64,000 nucleotides of DNA, taken from assembly GCA_023213315.1 (NCBI GenBank), contig JAKCPI010000866.1:1-64000 (forward strand), in the 5' to 3' direction. The notes under the pieces are model-generated. The model saw only the letters and a list, made by a program, of their open reading frames with translations. It ran no database searches and was not told where the DNA came from. Shown piece after piece: positions 23,430-35,413 of this stretch (positions are counted from its first letter, which is position 1; each line of letters opens with the position of its first letter). Made by a program: the position numbers and the translations under genes. This stretch comes from Euborellia annulipes. Lineage: Eukaryota; Arthropoda; Insecta; Dermaptera; Anisolabididae.

Positions 23430-23935
23430 TTCTCATGTGATTATTTCATTGCTTTTATAAAAAAAAAGATGGAAATCTCTTCTACAACACAAGTTGCTAT
23501 AAAAAAATTTTTATAGCCTATTAAAAAAAAAAACAATGAAATAATCACAAAACAACACTTGGGGGCTTAAAAATATTGACTCACACTGCACCTAATAGAA
23601 TTAAATTGAACATTACATTAATAAAATTAAATTATCACTAAGCTTAGATATACGAATTTTCAAAAAATTCACAACACATAAAAAATCCCATTTTTCTGGG
23701 TGCCTACAATTAATCAAGAATTATATAATTATTTAAATAATATATTTGAGTGATTCTGTTGTGTTTTGTAAAAAAAAAAAAAATAAAACAATGAAATAAT
23801 CATATAAGAAAACGCATGTTGCTGCTTTAATATTAGCCCTAGAAGTTATCATAATTAAGCTTAATATTTATAAATATTTACAAAATCCCATTTTCCTGGG
23901 TGCCTACTATTTCATCAACGTTATATAATCATAGA
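23430..23935. repeat. Two diverged copies of a TA-MITE-related repeat in tandem
   Basis: AACAATGAAATAATCA occurs at about 23533 and 23779 and CCCATTTT(T/C)CTGGGTGCCTAC at about 23688 and 23887, so a unit of roughly 200-240 bp is duplicated. TGATTATTTCATTG at 23439 is the inverted arm of the TA-MITE. Confidence 0.5.
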
Positions 23936-25484
23936 GGATAGATATATAAATTTATATGATGATGAAGTGATTTGGTTTAAATTAAAATAATGCAGAAAAG
24001 TTAAGTTCAAATGAATGAGTCTCTTTAATAAAAAAGAACAAATAGGCTATTAATTAAATAATAAAATAAGATTGATAATAAAATAAAATATATACCAGTA
24101 AATTAAAAAAAAAAAATTGTTTGAAAGCTCTCATGATAAAATCATTAGAAGCCTCAAAATATTATATTTAGTAATTAAATGATTAATAATGTTATTTTCG
24201 ATAAATGCAAGCAAATATTTTTCTGATTAGTGATGAGTCAGTTTATCATTTCCCCCACATTATAACAATTCCCTAGATAAAAAAATTTGTTAATAAAAAT
24301 TTAAGAAAATTGATTAGGTTTCTGTGAAGGTGTGTTTGTATGTTTATAGCCCTAAATTATATTAAAAATATATACGATCGTAAATCCATGGCATAATAAA
24401 TCAGGAATTATATAATTTTAAATTTGTACTAATTATTTAAATAATATAATTAAGGAATTATGTTGTGTATTTGTATGGAATGAATGTGTCTACGGATGAG
24501 TGCTGTCATTTATCAAAAATAACCTTATTAATAATTATATCTACCAATATATTTTATTAAAATATTAATATTTATTTATTTATAAATGCTACTCACACAT
24601 TTGAGAAGAAAATTTCGATGAGAATATTGAAGGCAAGGAGAGAACACAACACAAAAAAAAATTAAACGTCACAATATCACAAGACCAATTTCAACTTGAG
24701 GCAACGAGTATAGAAAAAGGCAAAGAGTATCTATGAAGGCATAGAGATTAGAAAAGAGAAAAGAAGCTACATGAAGACAATAACTTTTGATCAGGAATTT
24801 TAATATTAATAAAATTTAATTAAATAATTAAAATACCACTATAATAATAAATAATAAAAAAATTGAATATAAAAATATATTTTTGAGGAATATAATAAAA
24901 TAATTTAATCTATCAAAATATACTCCTATAATACAGTATATAGCCTATAATGCATATATGTATATGAGGTGTAATTTAAATAATAAAAAAAAAAAAAAAT
25001 ATTTTCGGCCCAGAGCATGTAAAGTATCATAAGCTCAAGAAGAAAAAATATAAAATGATTAAGATCTTTTTCGGCATCTAAGGCCATTTAGACCTCTCTA
25101 TCAATTTAAATTGATTGGTAGCCAATTAAATTTAAATAAATTTTTGTCGTATGGGTGTAAGTAATCATATATTTAGTAGGGAAGGGAGCGTTTTAGGAAT
25201 TAAGACTAAATAATTATAAAATGTTGTAGGTATATTTTATGCAGAGCCGGAACTAGGGGGGGGGGCAAACAATTAATATTATGAGTGGCAGTGGAGGCAA
25301 GTGGCCTCAGACGGCAATTATCAGGGAGCGGCAAAATAGGAAAAGTGGTTCACAAAAACTAAATGAAATTAGCAGGTGCTTTATGCTTTATGATATGACA
25401 AAAAAATTGGAAATTTCAAAATTTCTGAAAAGACTTATTAGGTAAAGTACTACTTCCAGGTGATGTATTTACTCCAAAATCGTG
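23936..25484. other. Very AT-rich, no gene seen
   Basis: No recognisable element except G-rich GAGCCGGAACTAGGGGGG at 25243, a likely hAT-type end without partner. Confidence 0.5.
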
Positions 25485-25590
25485 TTCTCACACACACACA
25501 CACACAGAGAGATAATGCCAAAACGGTTATTTTTGGACTCAGGGAGGTCTAACACGTCTAAAACGTCGAGAAACATCAAAAACTATACGA
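25485..25590 (-). repeat. Distant relative of the DHP body
   Basis: A CA repeat is followed by CCAAAACGG, TTTTTGGACTCAGGGAGG, TAACACGTC and GAAACATCAAAA, in the same order as DHP blocks GCGAAAACC, TTTTTGGATTCAGGGGACC, AAACGTG and GATCCATCAAAA. Match is loose, ends are missing. Confidence 0.45.
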
Positions 25591-25614
25591 AAAAGTAAAA
25601 ACGCTGCAACTCAC

Positions 25615-25836
25615 TGTTTTTCACCAAGTTTCTTCAAAAGATGATTCTCGAAGATTTCCAAAGTTGATTCTTCCAACTCGAAGGCGGATAACATCAGACT
25701 CATTGTAGCTGATGATTGTGATGGATTCAATTGATTATTATATTCTTTAGATAAGTTTAATATATTTATTGTAGTTATCCGACATCTCGAAGGCCTTCGT
25801 AATTCTCTTCTAAACTTGCACTTCCATTTTAAATTT
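25615..25836 (-). CDS. Candidate orphan internal exon, unknown protein
   Basis: On the minus strand a long T run ending TTTTAG (acceptor) is followed by 222 bp open in one frame and a GTGAGT donor. The exon is phase-symmetric: one base completing a codon, 73 codons, two bases. It reads KWKCKFRRELRRPSRCRITT, then INILNLSKEYNN, QLNPSQSSATMSLMLSAFEL and EESTLEIFENHLLKKLGEK. This is a basic N-terminal half and a C-terminal half with the look of an amphipathic helix. Base composition is more balanced than the flanks. The protein is not recognised and no partner exon was found. It could be part of a gene with very long introns, a retrocopy piece or chance. Confidence 0.42.
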
Positions 25837-26098
25837 CTAAAAAAAAAAAAAAAAAAATAGGTAGACATTAGTTAAGTGTAAATGATAATGATTTTTTTTC
25901 TAAAACAAAATAAATAGCTAGTAAAATAATCATAATCTAATTTTAATTTAAAATAATAATGTAATAGGTATTGGTTTCTAGTTCTTCAAAGAGCCGCTAG
26001 ATAGCAGTTGTGACTAAGTGCCTTTTTTATATTCTATTAACATAATGAAATTTTTTTAATTTCTCCATCCAAGTATTTTAATGAATTTTAGAATGAAT

Positions 26099-26365
26099 CA
26101 GGGGCGTATATAAGGGGGGGCCGAGGGGGCCCGGCGCCCCCCCCCCGAAATTTCCCAAACACATATACATATATAGGGATATACAGACATCAGCGCAACA
26201 AATTTTTCCGCAGGATGGAAAACTTTGGTTCCGCAAAAGATAAAAATGTTCCGCAAAAAATTTCGTGTGAAAAAAAATTTAGTTTCTTAAAAAAAAAATT
26301 TTCCACAGAAAAATTTTGAGTTCGGGCCCCCCCCCCCCCCGAAAAAAATTCTATATACGCCCCTG
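26099..26365. mobile_element. hAT-type MITE
   Basis: 267 bp; perfect 14-bp TIRs CAGGGGCGTATATA / TATATACGCCCCTG; 8-bp duplication GAATGAAT (26091-26098, 26366-26373). Poly-G and poly-C stretches flank an AT-rich core. Confidence 0.88.
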
Positions 26366-26636
26366 GAATGAATTCTGTACCATTCTTGATTTTTGCCGAA
26401 TCAAACACAAACTCATCTCGCAAATTTGTTATCTTAAACGATATATTGACTGGCTTATTTACAGTCTATTGATTGAAAAAAATTCCATCTCTTTTCAAAC
26501 AAAGCTTCTACCTAGTTAATATATCTAATTTTTTAATTCTTGTCATATGAGATCCAATAGACTCAATTTCACGTCCGTCAATCAAGAGCTAAAGAATTCG
26601 GATAATTAAATTTAAAAACATATATGGTAACAATAT

Positions 26637-26730
26637 GGCTCAAATAAAATCATCGGACTGCCTGGGGGTCCGAACCCGCGACCCTTGGTATAGAAGGCAA
26701 GCACGCTAACTCCTACACCAAGCCCGAGGA
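26637..26730 (-). mobile_element. tRNA-SINE head
   Basis: ATCATCGGACTGCCTGG, then GGTCCGAACCCGCGAC (B box on the minus strand) and ACACCAAGCCCGAGG. Confidence 0.65.
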
Positions 26731-27161
26731 CAGTAAGACCGATTATCGTATAATAAATGGAAGCAAAATACTCTTTTATTTTTGTTTCGTAAATGGAATT
26801 TTACTATGATTTGTATACAAAAAAACAACACTTACGGGGATAACATTTTTTTTTATTTTATCCTCCCCTCTTTTTTTTTCAACATCCTATTCAAAGATTA
26901 ATATTTCAATGTCCTCATTTTTACCTCAGAGTATTTTTCATTTTTATATTTAAAAAAAAAATAAAATAAATAAATGAATGCATGTAAATGCATATATTTC
27001 AAAGTCTGTCAAGACAAGACAAATCAATTTTTTTTTTTTTTTTAAGATAAAATTAAAACAATTTATCATTTTATGATATATTTTTTTGAAATAGACAAAT
27101 ATAAATACTAGTTTAAATCATTATAAATTATAAACTTTATATAAAATGTAAACAACAATGG

Positions 27162-27445
27162 GTAGCCCGCGGGGCGTGGTGTAGAGGTTAGCGTGCTAAC
27201 CTCATATACCAAACGTCGCGGGTTCGGACCCCAGGCAGTCCGATGATTTTATTTAAGCCATCTGGATCCAGATGGCTTAAATAAAAATGCCTGGACCCTA
27301 ATATATATAAATTCATAAATAACGGTTATCGTCAAAGTCTTATATGGCCTAAGTTGCCGAAAAGACTGTATGAATGTGTGTGTGAGTGTGAGTGTGAATG
27401 AGAAAAAGTGTGAATGTTTTTTTAAAAAAAAAAAAAAAAAAAAAA
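27162..27445 (+). mobile_element. tRNA-derived SINE, full length
   Basis: Head GGGGCGTGGTGTAGAGGTTA (A box) and GCGGGTTCGGACCCC (B box), an inner perfect palindrome (27256-27285) centred on CTGGATCCAG, body AATGCCTGGACCC, ATATGGCCTAAGTTGCCGAA, a GT/GAGTGT stretch and a poly(A) tail. A 13-bp target duplication TAAACAACAATGG (27149-27161, 27446-27458). Confidence 0.88.
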
Positions 27446-27458
27446 TAAACAACAATGG

Positions 27459-28159
27459 CAAAAAAATTGAGACTTTATCATATACAGTATAAGAATATTT
27501 TTTCTACAAACAAACAAAAACAACCTGTTATGTTAATCATTTTTTAAATTTTTTTTAAAGTGAAAATTTTATTTGATCCTCTCAAATTTTTATCGCTCTT
27601 CTATCAGCATGTCGCGTTAAATTCCATGACGTCACAAGCCGTGACATTTTAACCACAAAAATAGGAAAGTTGAAATTTAATATATATGACCAATTATAAA
27701 AAAATAATTGTGAGATTTAATTATTTAATTTTTAGATTGATAAAATATAATTTTTAAAATAAATTAAAATGATTCAAATCTTCAATTACTAAATAAATAT
27801 TGTTCTCAGTTTTTAACATGCATCTATTGATTTCCCATTTTCCAATTATTAAGTTAAGATTAAAAACGCGATTTTAATACCCTTAATTGAATAATTTTCT
27901 GAAAATTTTCAGTTAAACGCCTACGAACCGAAAAAAAAGTTTCACTTGCATCGTGGTTTCATATAACCACACAAAGATTTTTTTTTTCTTCTATCTGTTT
28001 ATCTCCTAATAGAAAATATTAATAGTAAATGAAATGGATAAACTAGGATGGTCAAATTAGATGGGGTGAAGAAAAATATCCACCTTTGCTTTTCACAATT
28101 ATACAAAATAAATTGGGGCTTCCAAACAATATAAAATTAATTATTATAATAAAATAAAA
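27459..28159. other. No gene seen
   Basis: AT-rich, no repeat with clear ends. Confidence 0.5.
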
Positions 28160-28284
28160 TTTTTTACTTGTACAGCTTTGTTAGATTTTCTCAAAATTGA
28201 TTGAAATTCATATATCATTTATTTTTTAGATTCTCTTTAAAATGTATATTTTCATTTTGCTTTTGAAATTTTTTGAAGCAGACT

Positions 28285-28540
28285 CTTTTTTTTTAACACA
28301 CTTTTTTTCTCATTCACACTCATAACACATTCACATAGTCTTTTCGGCAACTTAGGCCATATAAGGCTTAGACGATAACCGTTATATTAATAATATATAT
28401 ATTTGGGATGCAGGCATTCTTATTTAAGCCAGTTGGTATCCAAATGGTTTAAATAGAATCATCAGACTGCCTGGGTTCCGAACCCGCGACCCTTGGTATA
28501 CAAGGCCAGCACGCTAACCCCTACACCAAGCCAGAGGGTC
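28285..28540 (-). mobile_element. tRNA-derived SINE inside a DHP
   Basis: Poly(T), CATTCACACTCATAACAC, TTTTCGGCAACTTAGGCCAT, GGCATTCTTATTTAAGCC and the complementary head to CCAGAGGG. Interrupts GAAGCA(C)ACTTTACTC of the DHP. Confidence 0.8.
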
Positions 28541-28604
28541 ACTTTACTCTTGTACTTCATAGGAAAGATAGGAGAAATAGTTGCCATGGTAGCGAAATAT
28601 AAAT

Positions 28605-28801
28605 CTTCTTTTCTAGCCTTATTCCCGCAGTGTGGGGTCGGCGGAATGAGTTTTTTGAGACCGGAAGAAATATGACAGGCCGGATCGTCTCACGGTCTGA
28701 CGCCTGTCCAGAATATAGAAGGAAGAGTCAGACATGTAAAGAACAGAAGGAATGCCAGTCCCAGCTCGGGCAGTTCGTGGTCGCCATCCACGTACCCTGA
28801 G
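28605..28801 (+). mobile_element. Short dispersed repeat (SINE-like), copy 1
   Basis: 197 bp matching 63221-63438. The DHP sequence CATGGTAGCGAAATATAAAT at 28585-28604 is repeated with two changes at 28802-28821, a 20-bp target duplication typical of target-primed retroposition. No tRNA boxes clearly seen. Confidence 0.7.
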
Positions 28802-28990
28802 CATGGTAACAAAATATAAATATTTTCCCATATTTATAAATTTTACATCTTGAATTCTAATATATCGTCAGAAACTAAATACATGTATATGTCGACTGAA
28901 AAATCTGGTGTGACAAGCACAGCACACAATTTTCCATTACCGAGGGGAAGCGAAAGTTGTGTGATGTGCGCCAGTCACACCAGATATTTT

Positions 28991-30050
28991 TTTCTTTGAG
29001 TTGAAGAAATTAAAATTAAGAAATTATAAATATAACGGCTTAAAATCCAAAAATTGTTTCCCAACTTAAACTCGAAATCAAAAGCTCTTGAAGGAGGAAA
29101 ATGTTCTAACTATAGACTATTAATAATAGTGAAAAGAAATTCTTTGTAAAGCCTATGTGTTTGTCCTTTATACAGTAATACCAGGTAGGTAGAATAGATA
29201 TTTTAGAAAGGTAAGCGATGTGATTTGGAGAGGTGAGCCCGGATGGCCTTTAAGGCCAGTATATTTTGAATGTGACAGGGGAGTGCTGGTTGATATGTCA
29301 GCCATTTGTTGATTTATGTGCAAAGGCCTCGGCCGTCCGGCCGAATGACCTCTGACCAGCCAGAGATAAGGATTAGCCGGGAGTCGAAGGCAATCAGAGC
29401 AACAGGGACATTGACGGATGCGTCGGCCGAGGGGCCAATCAATTGGCAACTTGGGGCCCGATCAATCTTGCCTCTCGTCACACAGACCCTTCTTTTCTTC
29501 TTCTTTTTTTTTTCTCTTTTTCTTCTTCTTACTACTTCTTTTCTTTCTTTTTCCTTTTTCGTCTTCTAGCGATTGCGATCTGTCCATTCTTTTTTCCCAC
29601 CCAAAAAGTTAATGATCACGGGTGTCAATTTAAATCGAAGATGAAAGTGATAGAAACCCGGGGATAGCAATCTCGTCCATCTATCAAATGTAGAAGGAAT
29701 GAGGATCACACAAGCATTCATTCTACTTGCCGTTTACGGCTTATTTAAACATGTCCAAAATGGGAAATAGAAGGAATAGGGATTTCTATTTCAACGATAG
29801 AATCAGGTCAGTGAACTAGAGTCAAGAAGAATTGAAATCCAGAAGAGATTTTTAATTAAGGAACTTATAAACGCATATTTAAAAAAATTCTGGATTCTAT
29901 TCCCACAGAGCGCAAATACGATCCTACCAACTAATGACGCCAGTTTTTTTATTAAAATATAATTAGCTTGGGTAGTCCTCCCTTCCTCAGGAAGAGATCG
30001 TTATTCCAGCTTTCCATTGGTAGGAGGAAGACCAGAGGAATCATTAGATG
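28991..30050. other. No gene seen
   Basis: GC-richer patch 29220-29470 and a CT-rich tract 29480-29570. Overlapping open frames on both strands are not protein-like. Confidence 0.45.
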
Positions 30051-30054
30051 AACT

Positions 30055-31025
30055 TGTTATATTAATGTGCTGAAAAGGAATCTCTTATATTTAAAGTTGT
30101 GGGGGGTAAACAAAGGAAAGTCGAGATTTTTCAGATTAATATGTTTTTTAATTTATTCAAAAAAAGAAATATTTTTTTTTGTTTTTAATTGTAACGAGTA
30201 TCTGCTTCTTTGATATATAAAGATTAATGACTTAGTTTTATTATACTAATTAAGATTAAGTGTAATTAAAATTATTGATTGTTCAAAGTTTTCAATTTTT
30301 ATGTTAATTTTAATATTTTATATTTTTAATATTTATTTATATTTAATACCAAGCTTGGATGCAAAATTTTTTATAATTGAATATAATTTTTATTTTTTAT
30401 AAAAACCAAAAGCTAGCTTTTTATTAAGCACTGCACTGAGGGGAAAGGGAACTGATGAAAATCTTATCTTTGATGTGGCTCCCACGAAGAAATTTGCTGC
30501 TACCGGTGGTGGTCCAATTCAGCCAGCGGAGAAGTGACCAATGGTCGTTGATAATGTGATTCTTCTTTGAGGATATGAATTTCGGTGGTTTTTTTAACAC
30601 ATCACAAAATAAATAATTTGTTGTAGTTGATTGAGAGTAAATTAAACGTGTAAACTAATTGTAATTGATGAGAAATTGGGATTACTTATAAAGAGTTGGA
30701 GAGAGAGTGTAATACAAGACGTGTAGTCTCTCTGGCATCTAGGCTCTCAATGCCCTTTCACTCTTTGTCTCTTTGTCGGCGCGCGCACCCTTTCGCGTCA
30801 TCGTCGCCGCACAAAATTTTCAATTTAATCAAATTTATAATTTATTTAATATAAAATTGCAAAATAATTCTTTTGTATAATAAGATGAAATGAATTTGAT
30901 ATTATTAATTAATATTTGTTAGATACGAAATCACATAATATTTAATCAAATAGTATTCTCATATTTTATTTTTTATAATTAATTAAATTAATAAAAAGTG
31001 TGGCTAATTCGCCTATAGGGTAACA
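30055..31025 (-). repeat. 3' LTR (minus-strand orientation)
   Basis: 971-bp long terminal repeat with TG...CA ends, matching 34442-35413 along its whole length. A GC-rich patch near 30775-30815 (GTCGGCGCGCGCACCC) and (GA)-rich DNA before it are the only compositionally distinct parts. Confidence 0.9.
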
Positions 31026-32523
31026 TCCCCCGACTCAAAGAGATTTTATCGTCGAAGACAATGGATAAAATCTTTTTTTTTTTTTGTGTTAAAAATTTGA
31101 AGGGTGAAAGAAATCAAGATTATTTTATTTTTACTTTGTTATTAACTTTTTTACGCGAGAATATTGGCTGAGCGTTTCCGGCCGATATCTCCCCCGATGC
31201 CTTCCCATAATCTTCCGTGCTTCGGAAAGATCATCAGGATTATCACATCCAACCGCCGATATACAGTAGCTCAGACAGACAAACTTAGGTCAGTCAGGCT
31301 CCACTTTCAAGTATTTGGAATTCATTTTCCTTCCATCAACCACAAAACTTCAATACAATAAATGGGATCAGGTTGCCTATTTATGGCTTTCCTGCCCGAA
31401 ATAAGTATAGTAAAGGGGTGAATACACTGCCTTTTTCTAGGGGTATTCATCTCCCGAAAATTATTTATAATATAATAATGGCTTCAATGCCAGGAGACTT
31501 TGCTCCAAAATATATTTTTATTTATTTAATTTGCCACTTGGGCCAGGACCAATGTCCTACACATTATCTTTCATTAGAATTTGAATCCAATCTTTCAATG
31601 GATACCTTTCCTTCCCAAAATTTATTATAATTCAAACTAAACTGATTTACTATCAACTGATTCGAAGCAACAACCCAAATAATCCTCCCTAACTCGACTT
31701 CAAATAAAAAAACACCTCAAGAAAACATCCTCCAGTCTCACTCAGACAATATTTTATTCATAATAATTGCTTTTTTATAATAATAATTGCTATTTAAAAA
31801 TGTGGGTATAATTACTTGATTTCTTTCAATTTAACATATTTTTTATTTATTTTATTTTAAAACGTCGGGATATCAATTTATTAATTTCTTTAATTATTTG
31901 TTTAATTGTTATTCATTTGTTTTATGAGAATCTTGGATAGTTTTTACTTTAATCTTAATTTAATATTTCAAGTGATTTGAACTTTAATTATTATCATTTA
32001 TAATTGCTTCAAAAAATAAATTTATTGAATCATAGTTTAAAGAGTTTTGATTTTGTAATTACAATTCGTAAAAAATATATTATTTTTTTTTATTATTTCA
32101 TTTTATCTATGTATATAAATTTTTATCATTATCTATTGAGAAGATTTAAATAAATTAAAAAAATATTTCTTTTTCATTCAAGGATAGAATTTAACAGGGA
32201 ATTCCAAGGGACAAATTCATTGATATTTAACATAATATTAATAGTAAATAGTATTTGTAAAAATATTTTTATTTTTTTTTTACAAAAAAAATTCATTCAA
32301 AACTTTAACTTTAAATTCATTGATTTCTTTTCATTCATATAAAAATTTAATTGATTTAAAATTGATAGAGAATAGCTGTGTTTAATAATTTGGGCTTGTT
32401 TTATCTAAATAAAATTTTCTTAATTAAAATTAAAATTACAGGAATCATAATTATGATAAAATTTTGTTAGTCAAAGTCAGGTCTGTTTAAATGGTTTCAT
32501 GTTCGTAGTAATGGCGGATTTCT
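31026..32523. other. Interior of the LTR element downstream of its ORF, no gene seen
   Basis: About 1.5 kb of AT-rich sequence between the ORF and the 3' LTR, in the place where pol would be. Only short open frames occur on either strand (for example 31164-31361 and 31373-31630, +) and none shows a retroelement motif. Confidence 0.7.
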
Positions 32524-33945
32524 TTATGATTTAAAACGCGAATGGTGCTTTTTAGGGAGACGTTTACAGGCAAACGTCGTATGATGTTCCCTATAGTATT
32601 CGTATATTTTCTTTATATAATAGATCCAGGTAGTACTGGGCTCTATTAAAGGTTGCATTGGTGCAAGGTGAGTAGTAGTTTCCGTGGGAATCGGTTCTGG
32701 TAATGGTAGATATCTTCTATAATAATAAAAATATTCGTAATATTGATTTCCAGAGGCGGTAATCATAATTATCTTATAATGTCTCACACTAAAAAGTTGA
32801 TAATCAATCATATATTCGATATAGAAGAATTCTGGTTTTACAGGTGAGAAATATGTTGTACCTGTGTAACGAAAGTTGTAATTTAAAATATCTGGCGAGG
32901 TGAATTCTGCTTCCCAGACCTCCCTCGTTATATTTAGACATAATTTTGATTGTGGTGTAATTTGATTAGTATGCTTAATAGATGGTTTTTGTTGTGAGTC
33001 GGGTTTGTCCGCAAGGCGTCTGAACGACTCTTCAGCACTTGCAACGACAGTTGCGCGGACAGCCACTGACGTTTCGGTGTTCAATTTAGGATGTTCAGGT
33101 GTTATTGAATAGGGGTCGGTTTTGTTCACAAGGCACCGGTGCGACCCGCCCGGATTTACAATTTCAATTGCGTGAACAGCCGGTGACGTTTCGGTGTTCA
33201 ATTTAGAATGTTCAGGTGTTATTGAATAGGGGTCGGTTTTGTTCACAAGGCACCGGTGCGACCCGCCCGGATTTACAATTTCAATTGCGTGAACAGCCGG
33301 TGACGTTTCGGTGTTCAATTTAGAATGTTCAGGTGTTATTGAATAGGGGTCGGTTTTGTTCACAAGGCACCGGTGCGACCCGCCCGGATTTACAATTTCA
33401 ATTGCGTGAACAGCCGGTGACGTTTCGGTGTTCAATTTAGAATGTTCAGGTGTTATTGAATAGGGGTCGGTTTTGTTCACAAGGCACCGGTGCGACCCGC
33501 CCGGATTTACAATATTAATTGCGTGAACAGCCGGTGACGTTTCGGTGTTTATTAGAGGTGGACTCGGCGGAGATTCAGGCCCTTCAGATGATATGACGTT
33601 TCGATCATCCTCAGGAGACTCTGATTTATTTTGCCGATCGGGATCAGGTTGAAAATCTGATTCTTCACCCATTGCGACATCTCGGTCATCCTCAGGTGAC
33701 TGGAGTTTGGCCTGAATGTCCTCTTTTGCCTTTTGTACTACTTTATTTCTATTATTATTTTGACTAAATTGTGTTTTCATTAAGTCAATACTTGCATTCA
33801 TTTTATTTACGAATCTGGTTGTTTGTTCATCTAACTTGGCTGAAAGGTTTTGTTCTAACCTAACTGAGTTTTGTTTCATTTGTATACTGATCTGTTGAAT
33901 TGCCTGTAGTAGATCATACATACTCGGACTGTTTGAAGCCGACAT
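32524..33945 (-). CDS. Gag-position ORF of the LTR element, with four 39-residue repeats
   Basis: 473-aa open frame starting about 500 bp after the 5' LTR, where gag is normally found. Residues 8-60 are polar with heptad-like hydrophobics (DLLQAIQQISIQMKQ...), a likely coiled coil. Residues 80-130 are acidic and proline-rich and hold two SPEDDR motifs. Four near-identical 39-residue repeats (about 132-287, key residues NTETS, VNPGGSHRCLVNK, DPYSITPEH) and a decayed fifth follow. The C-terminal 130 residues are rich in Tyr and Phe (QYYEYFYYYRRYLP) and end basic. I see no CCHC zinc knuckle, aspartic protease or transposase motif and do not recognise the family. The repeats are nearly identical in DNA (117-bp period), so the expansion is recent and in frame. 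Function is inferred only from position. Confidence 0.72.
   Translation of the reverse strand: MSASNSPSMYDLLQAIQQISIQMKQNSVRLEQNLSAKLDEQTTRFVNKMNASIDLMKTQFSQNNNRNKVVQKAKEDIQAKLQSPEDDRDVAMGEESDFQPDPDRQNKSESPEDDRNVISSEGPESPPSPPLINTETSPAVHAINIVNPGGSHRCLVNKTDPYSITPEHSKLNTETSPAVHAIEIVNPGGSHRCLVNKTDPYSITPEHSKLNTETSPAVHAIEIVNPGGSHRCLVNKTDPYSITPEHSKLNTETSPAVHAIEIVNPGGSHRCLVNKTDPYSITPEHPKLNTETSVAVRATVVASAEESFRRLADKPDSQQKPSIKHTNQITPQSKLCLNITREVWEAEFTSPDILNYNFRYTGTTYFSPVKPEFFYIEYMIDYQLFSVRHYKIIMITASGNQYYEYFYYYRRYLPLPEPIPTETTTHLAPMQPLIEPSTTWIYYIKKIYEYYREHHTTFACKRLPKKHHSRFKS
33068..33560 (-). repeat. 117-bp in-frame tandem repeat inside the ORF
   Basis: GACGTTTCGGTGTT recurs at 33068, 33185, 33302, 33419 and 33536, exactly 117 bp apart. 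It defines four full units with only a few base differences. Confidence 0.95.
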
Positions 33946-34441
33946 CTTCTGACGGGGTATTTTACTTTCGTCAGTCTCAATTACACCACTTAATGATTCA
34001 TGATTAAAATTTAAAATTGTAGAGTGTATAGGGTATGTTAATTAATGTCTCTTAAGTCAAGTAAAATGTCAAATTCAATTTGATAGCTGTCAAAATGACA
34101 CGTGGGAATATTTATTTTCTTCATTTTTATTTATTTAAGAAAAATAATTTATTCAAATTTTTAATTTTAGCAAAGATTTAAATTTTAAAAGATTTGATTT
34201 AAATTTTTATTTTGATATCAAATTGATAATTTATAATTTGAATAAAATTATCTAATTTTTTTTTTTTTTCGGGTTTCGAATTTATTATAATTAAATTAGA
34301 AGAATTTGATCTTAACGGGTTTAATTTGGTTTGCATTGATTTTAAGAGCGATTTTTAATAATAATAGGGTTTAATTAGGGTTCAAATTTTAATATAATGC
34401 TGACCGGTGAGGGTTAACCGATCCCAGCCAACCTCCAGCCA

Positions 34442-35413
34442 TGTTATATTAATGAGCTGAAAAGGAATCTCTTATATTTAAAGTTGTGGGGGGTAAACAA
34501 AGGAAAGTCGAGATTTTTCAGATTAATATGTTTTTAATTTATTCAAAAAAAGAAATATTTTTTTTATGTTTTTAATTGTAACGAGTATCTGCTTCTTTGA
34601 TATATAAAGATTAATGACTTAGTTTTATTATACTAATTAAGATTAAGTGTAATTAAAATTATTGATTGTTCAAAGTTTTCAATTTTTATGTTAATTTTAA
34701 TGATTTTATATTTTTAATATTTATTTATATTTAATACCAAGCTTGGATGCAAAATTTTTTATAATTGAATATAATTTTTATTTTTTATAAAAACCAAAAG
34801 CTAGCTTTTTATTAAGCACTGCACTGAGGGGAAAGGGAACCGATGAAAATCTTATCTTTGATGTGGCTCCCACGAAGAAATTTGCTGCTACCGGTGGTGG
34901 TCCAAGTCAGCCAGCGGAGAAGTGACCAATGGTCGTTGATAATGTGATTCTTCTTTGAAGATATGAATTTCGGTGGTTTTTTTAACACATCACAAAATAA
35001 ATAATTTGTTGTAGTTGATTGAGAGTAAATTAAACGTGTAAACTAATTGTAATTAATGAGAAATTGGGATTACTTATAAAGAGTTGGAGAGAGAGTGTGT
35101 TACAAGACGTGTAGTCTCTCTGGCATCTAGGCTCTCAATCTCATTTCACTCTTTGTCTCTTTGTCGGCGCGCGCACCCTTTCGCGTCATCGTCGCCGCAC
35201 AAAATTTTCAATTTAATCAAATTTATAATTTATTTAATATAAAATTACAAAATAATTCTTTTGTATAATAAGATGAAATGAATTTGATATTATTAATTAA
35301 TATTTGTTAGATACGAAATCACATAATATTTAATCAAATAGTATTCTCATATTTTATTTTTTATAATTAATTAAATTAATAAAAATGGTGGCTAATTCGC
35401 CTATAGGGTAACA
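34442..35413 (-). repeat. 5' LTR (minus-strand orientation)
   Basis: 972-bp long terminal repeat and upstream LTR for minus-strand reading. Differences from the other LTR include TAATGAGCTG versus TAATGTGCTG and GAACCGATG versus GAACTGATG. The element promoter should lie here; I could not single out a TATA box in the AT-rich sequence. Confidence 0.9.

Larger units (their letters stand above)
28160..28990 (+). mobile_element. DHP element split by two insertions
   Basis: Body starts without an S hairpin near 28160, is interrupted by a SINE (28285-28540) and a short repeat (28605-28801), and ends in the L hairpin 28895-28990. Confidence 0.75.
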
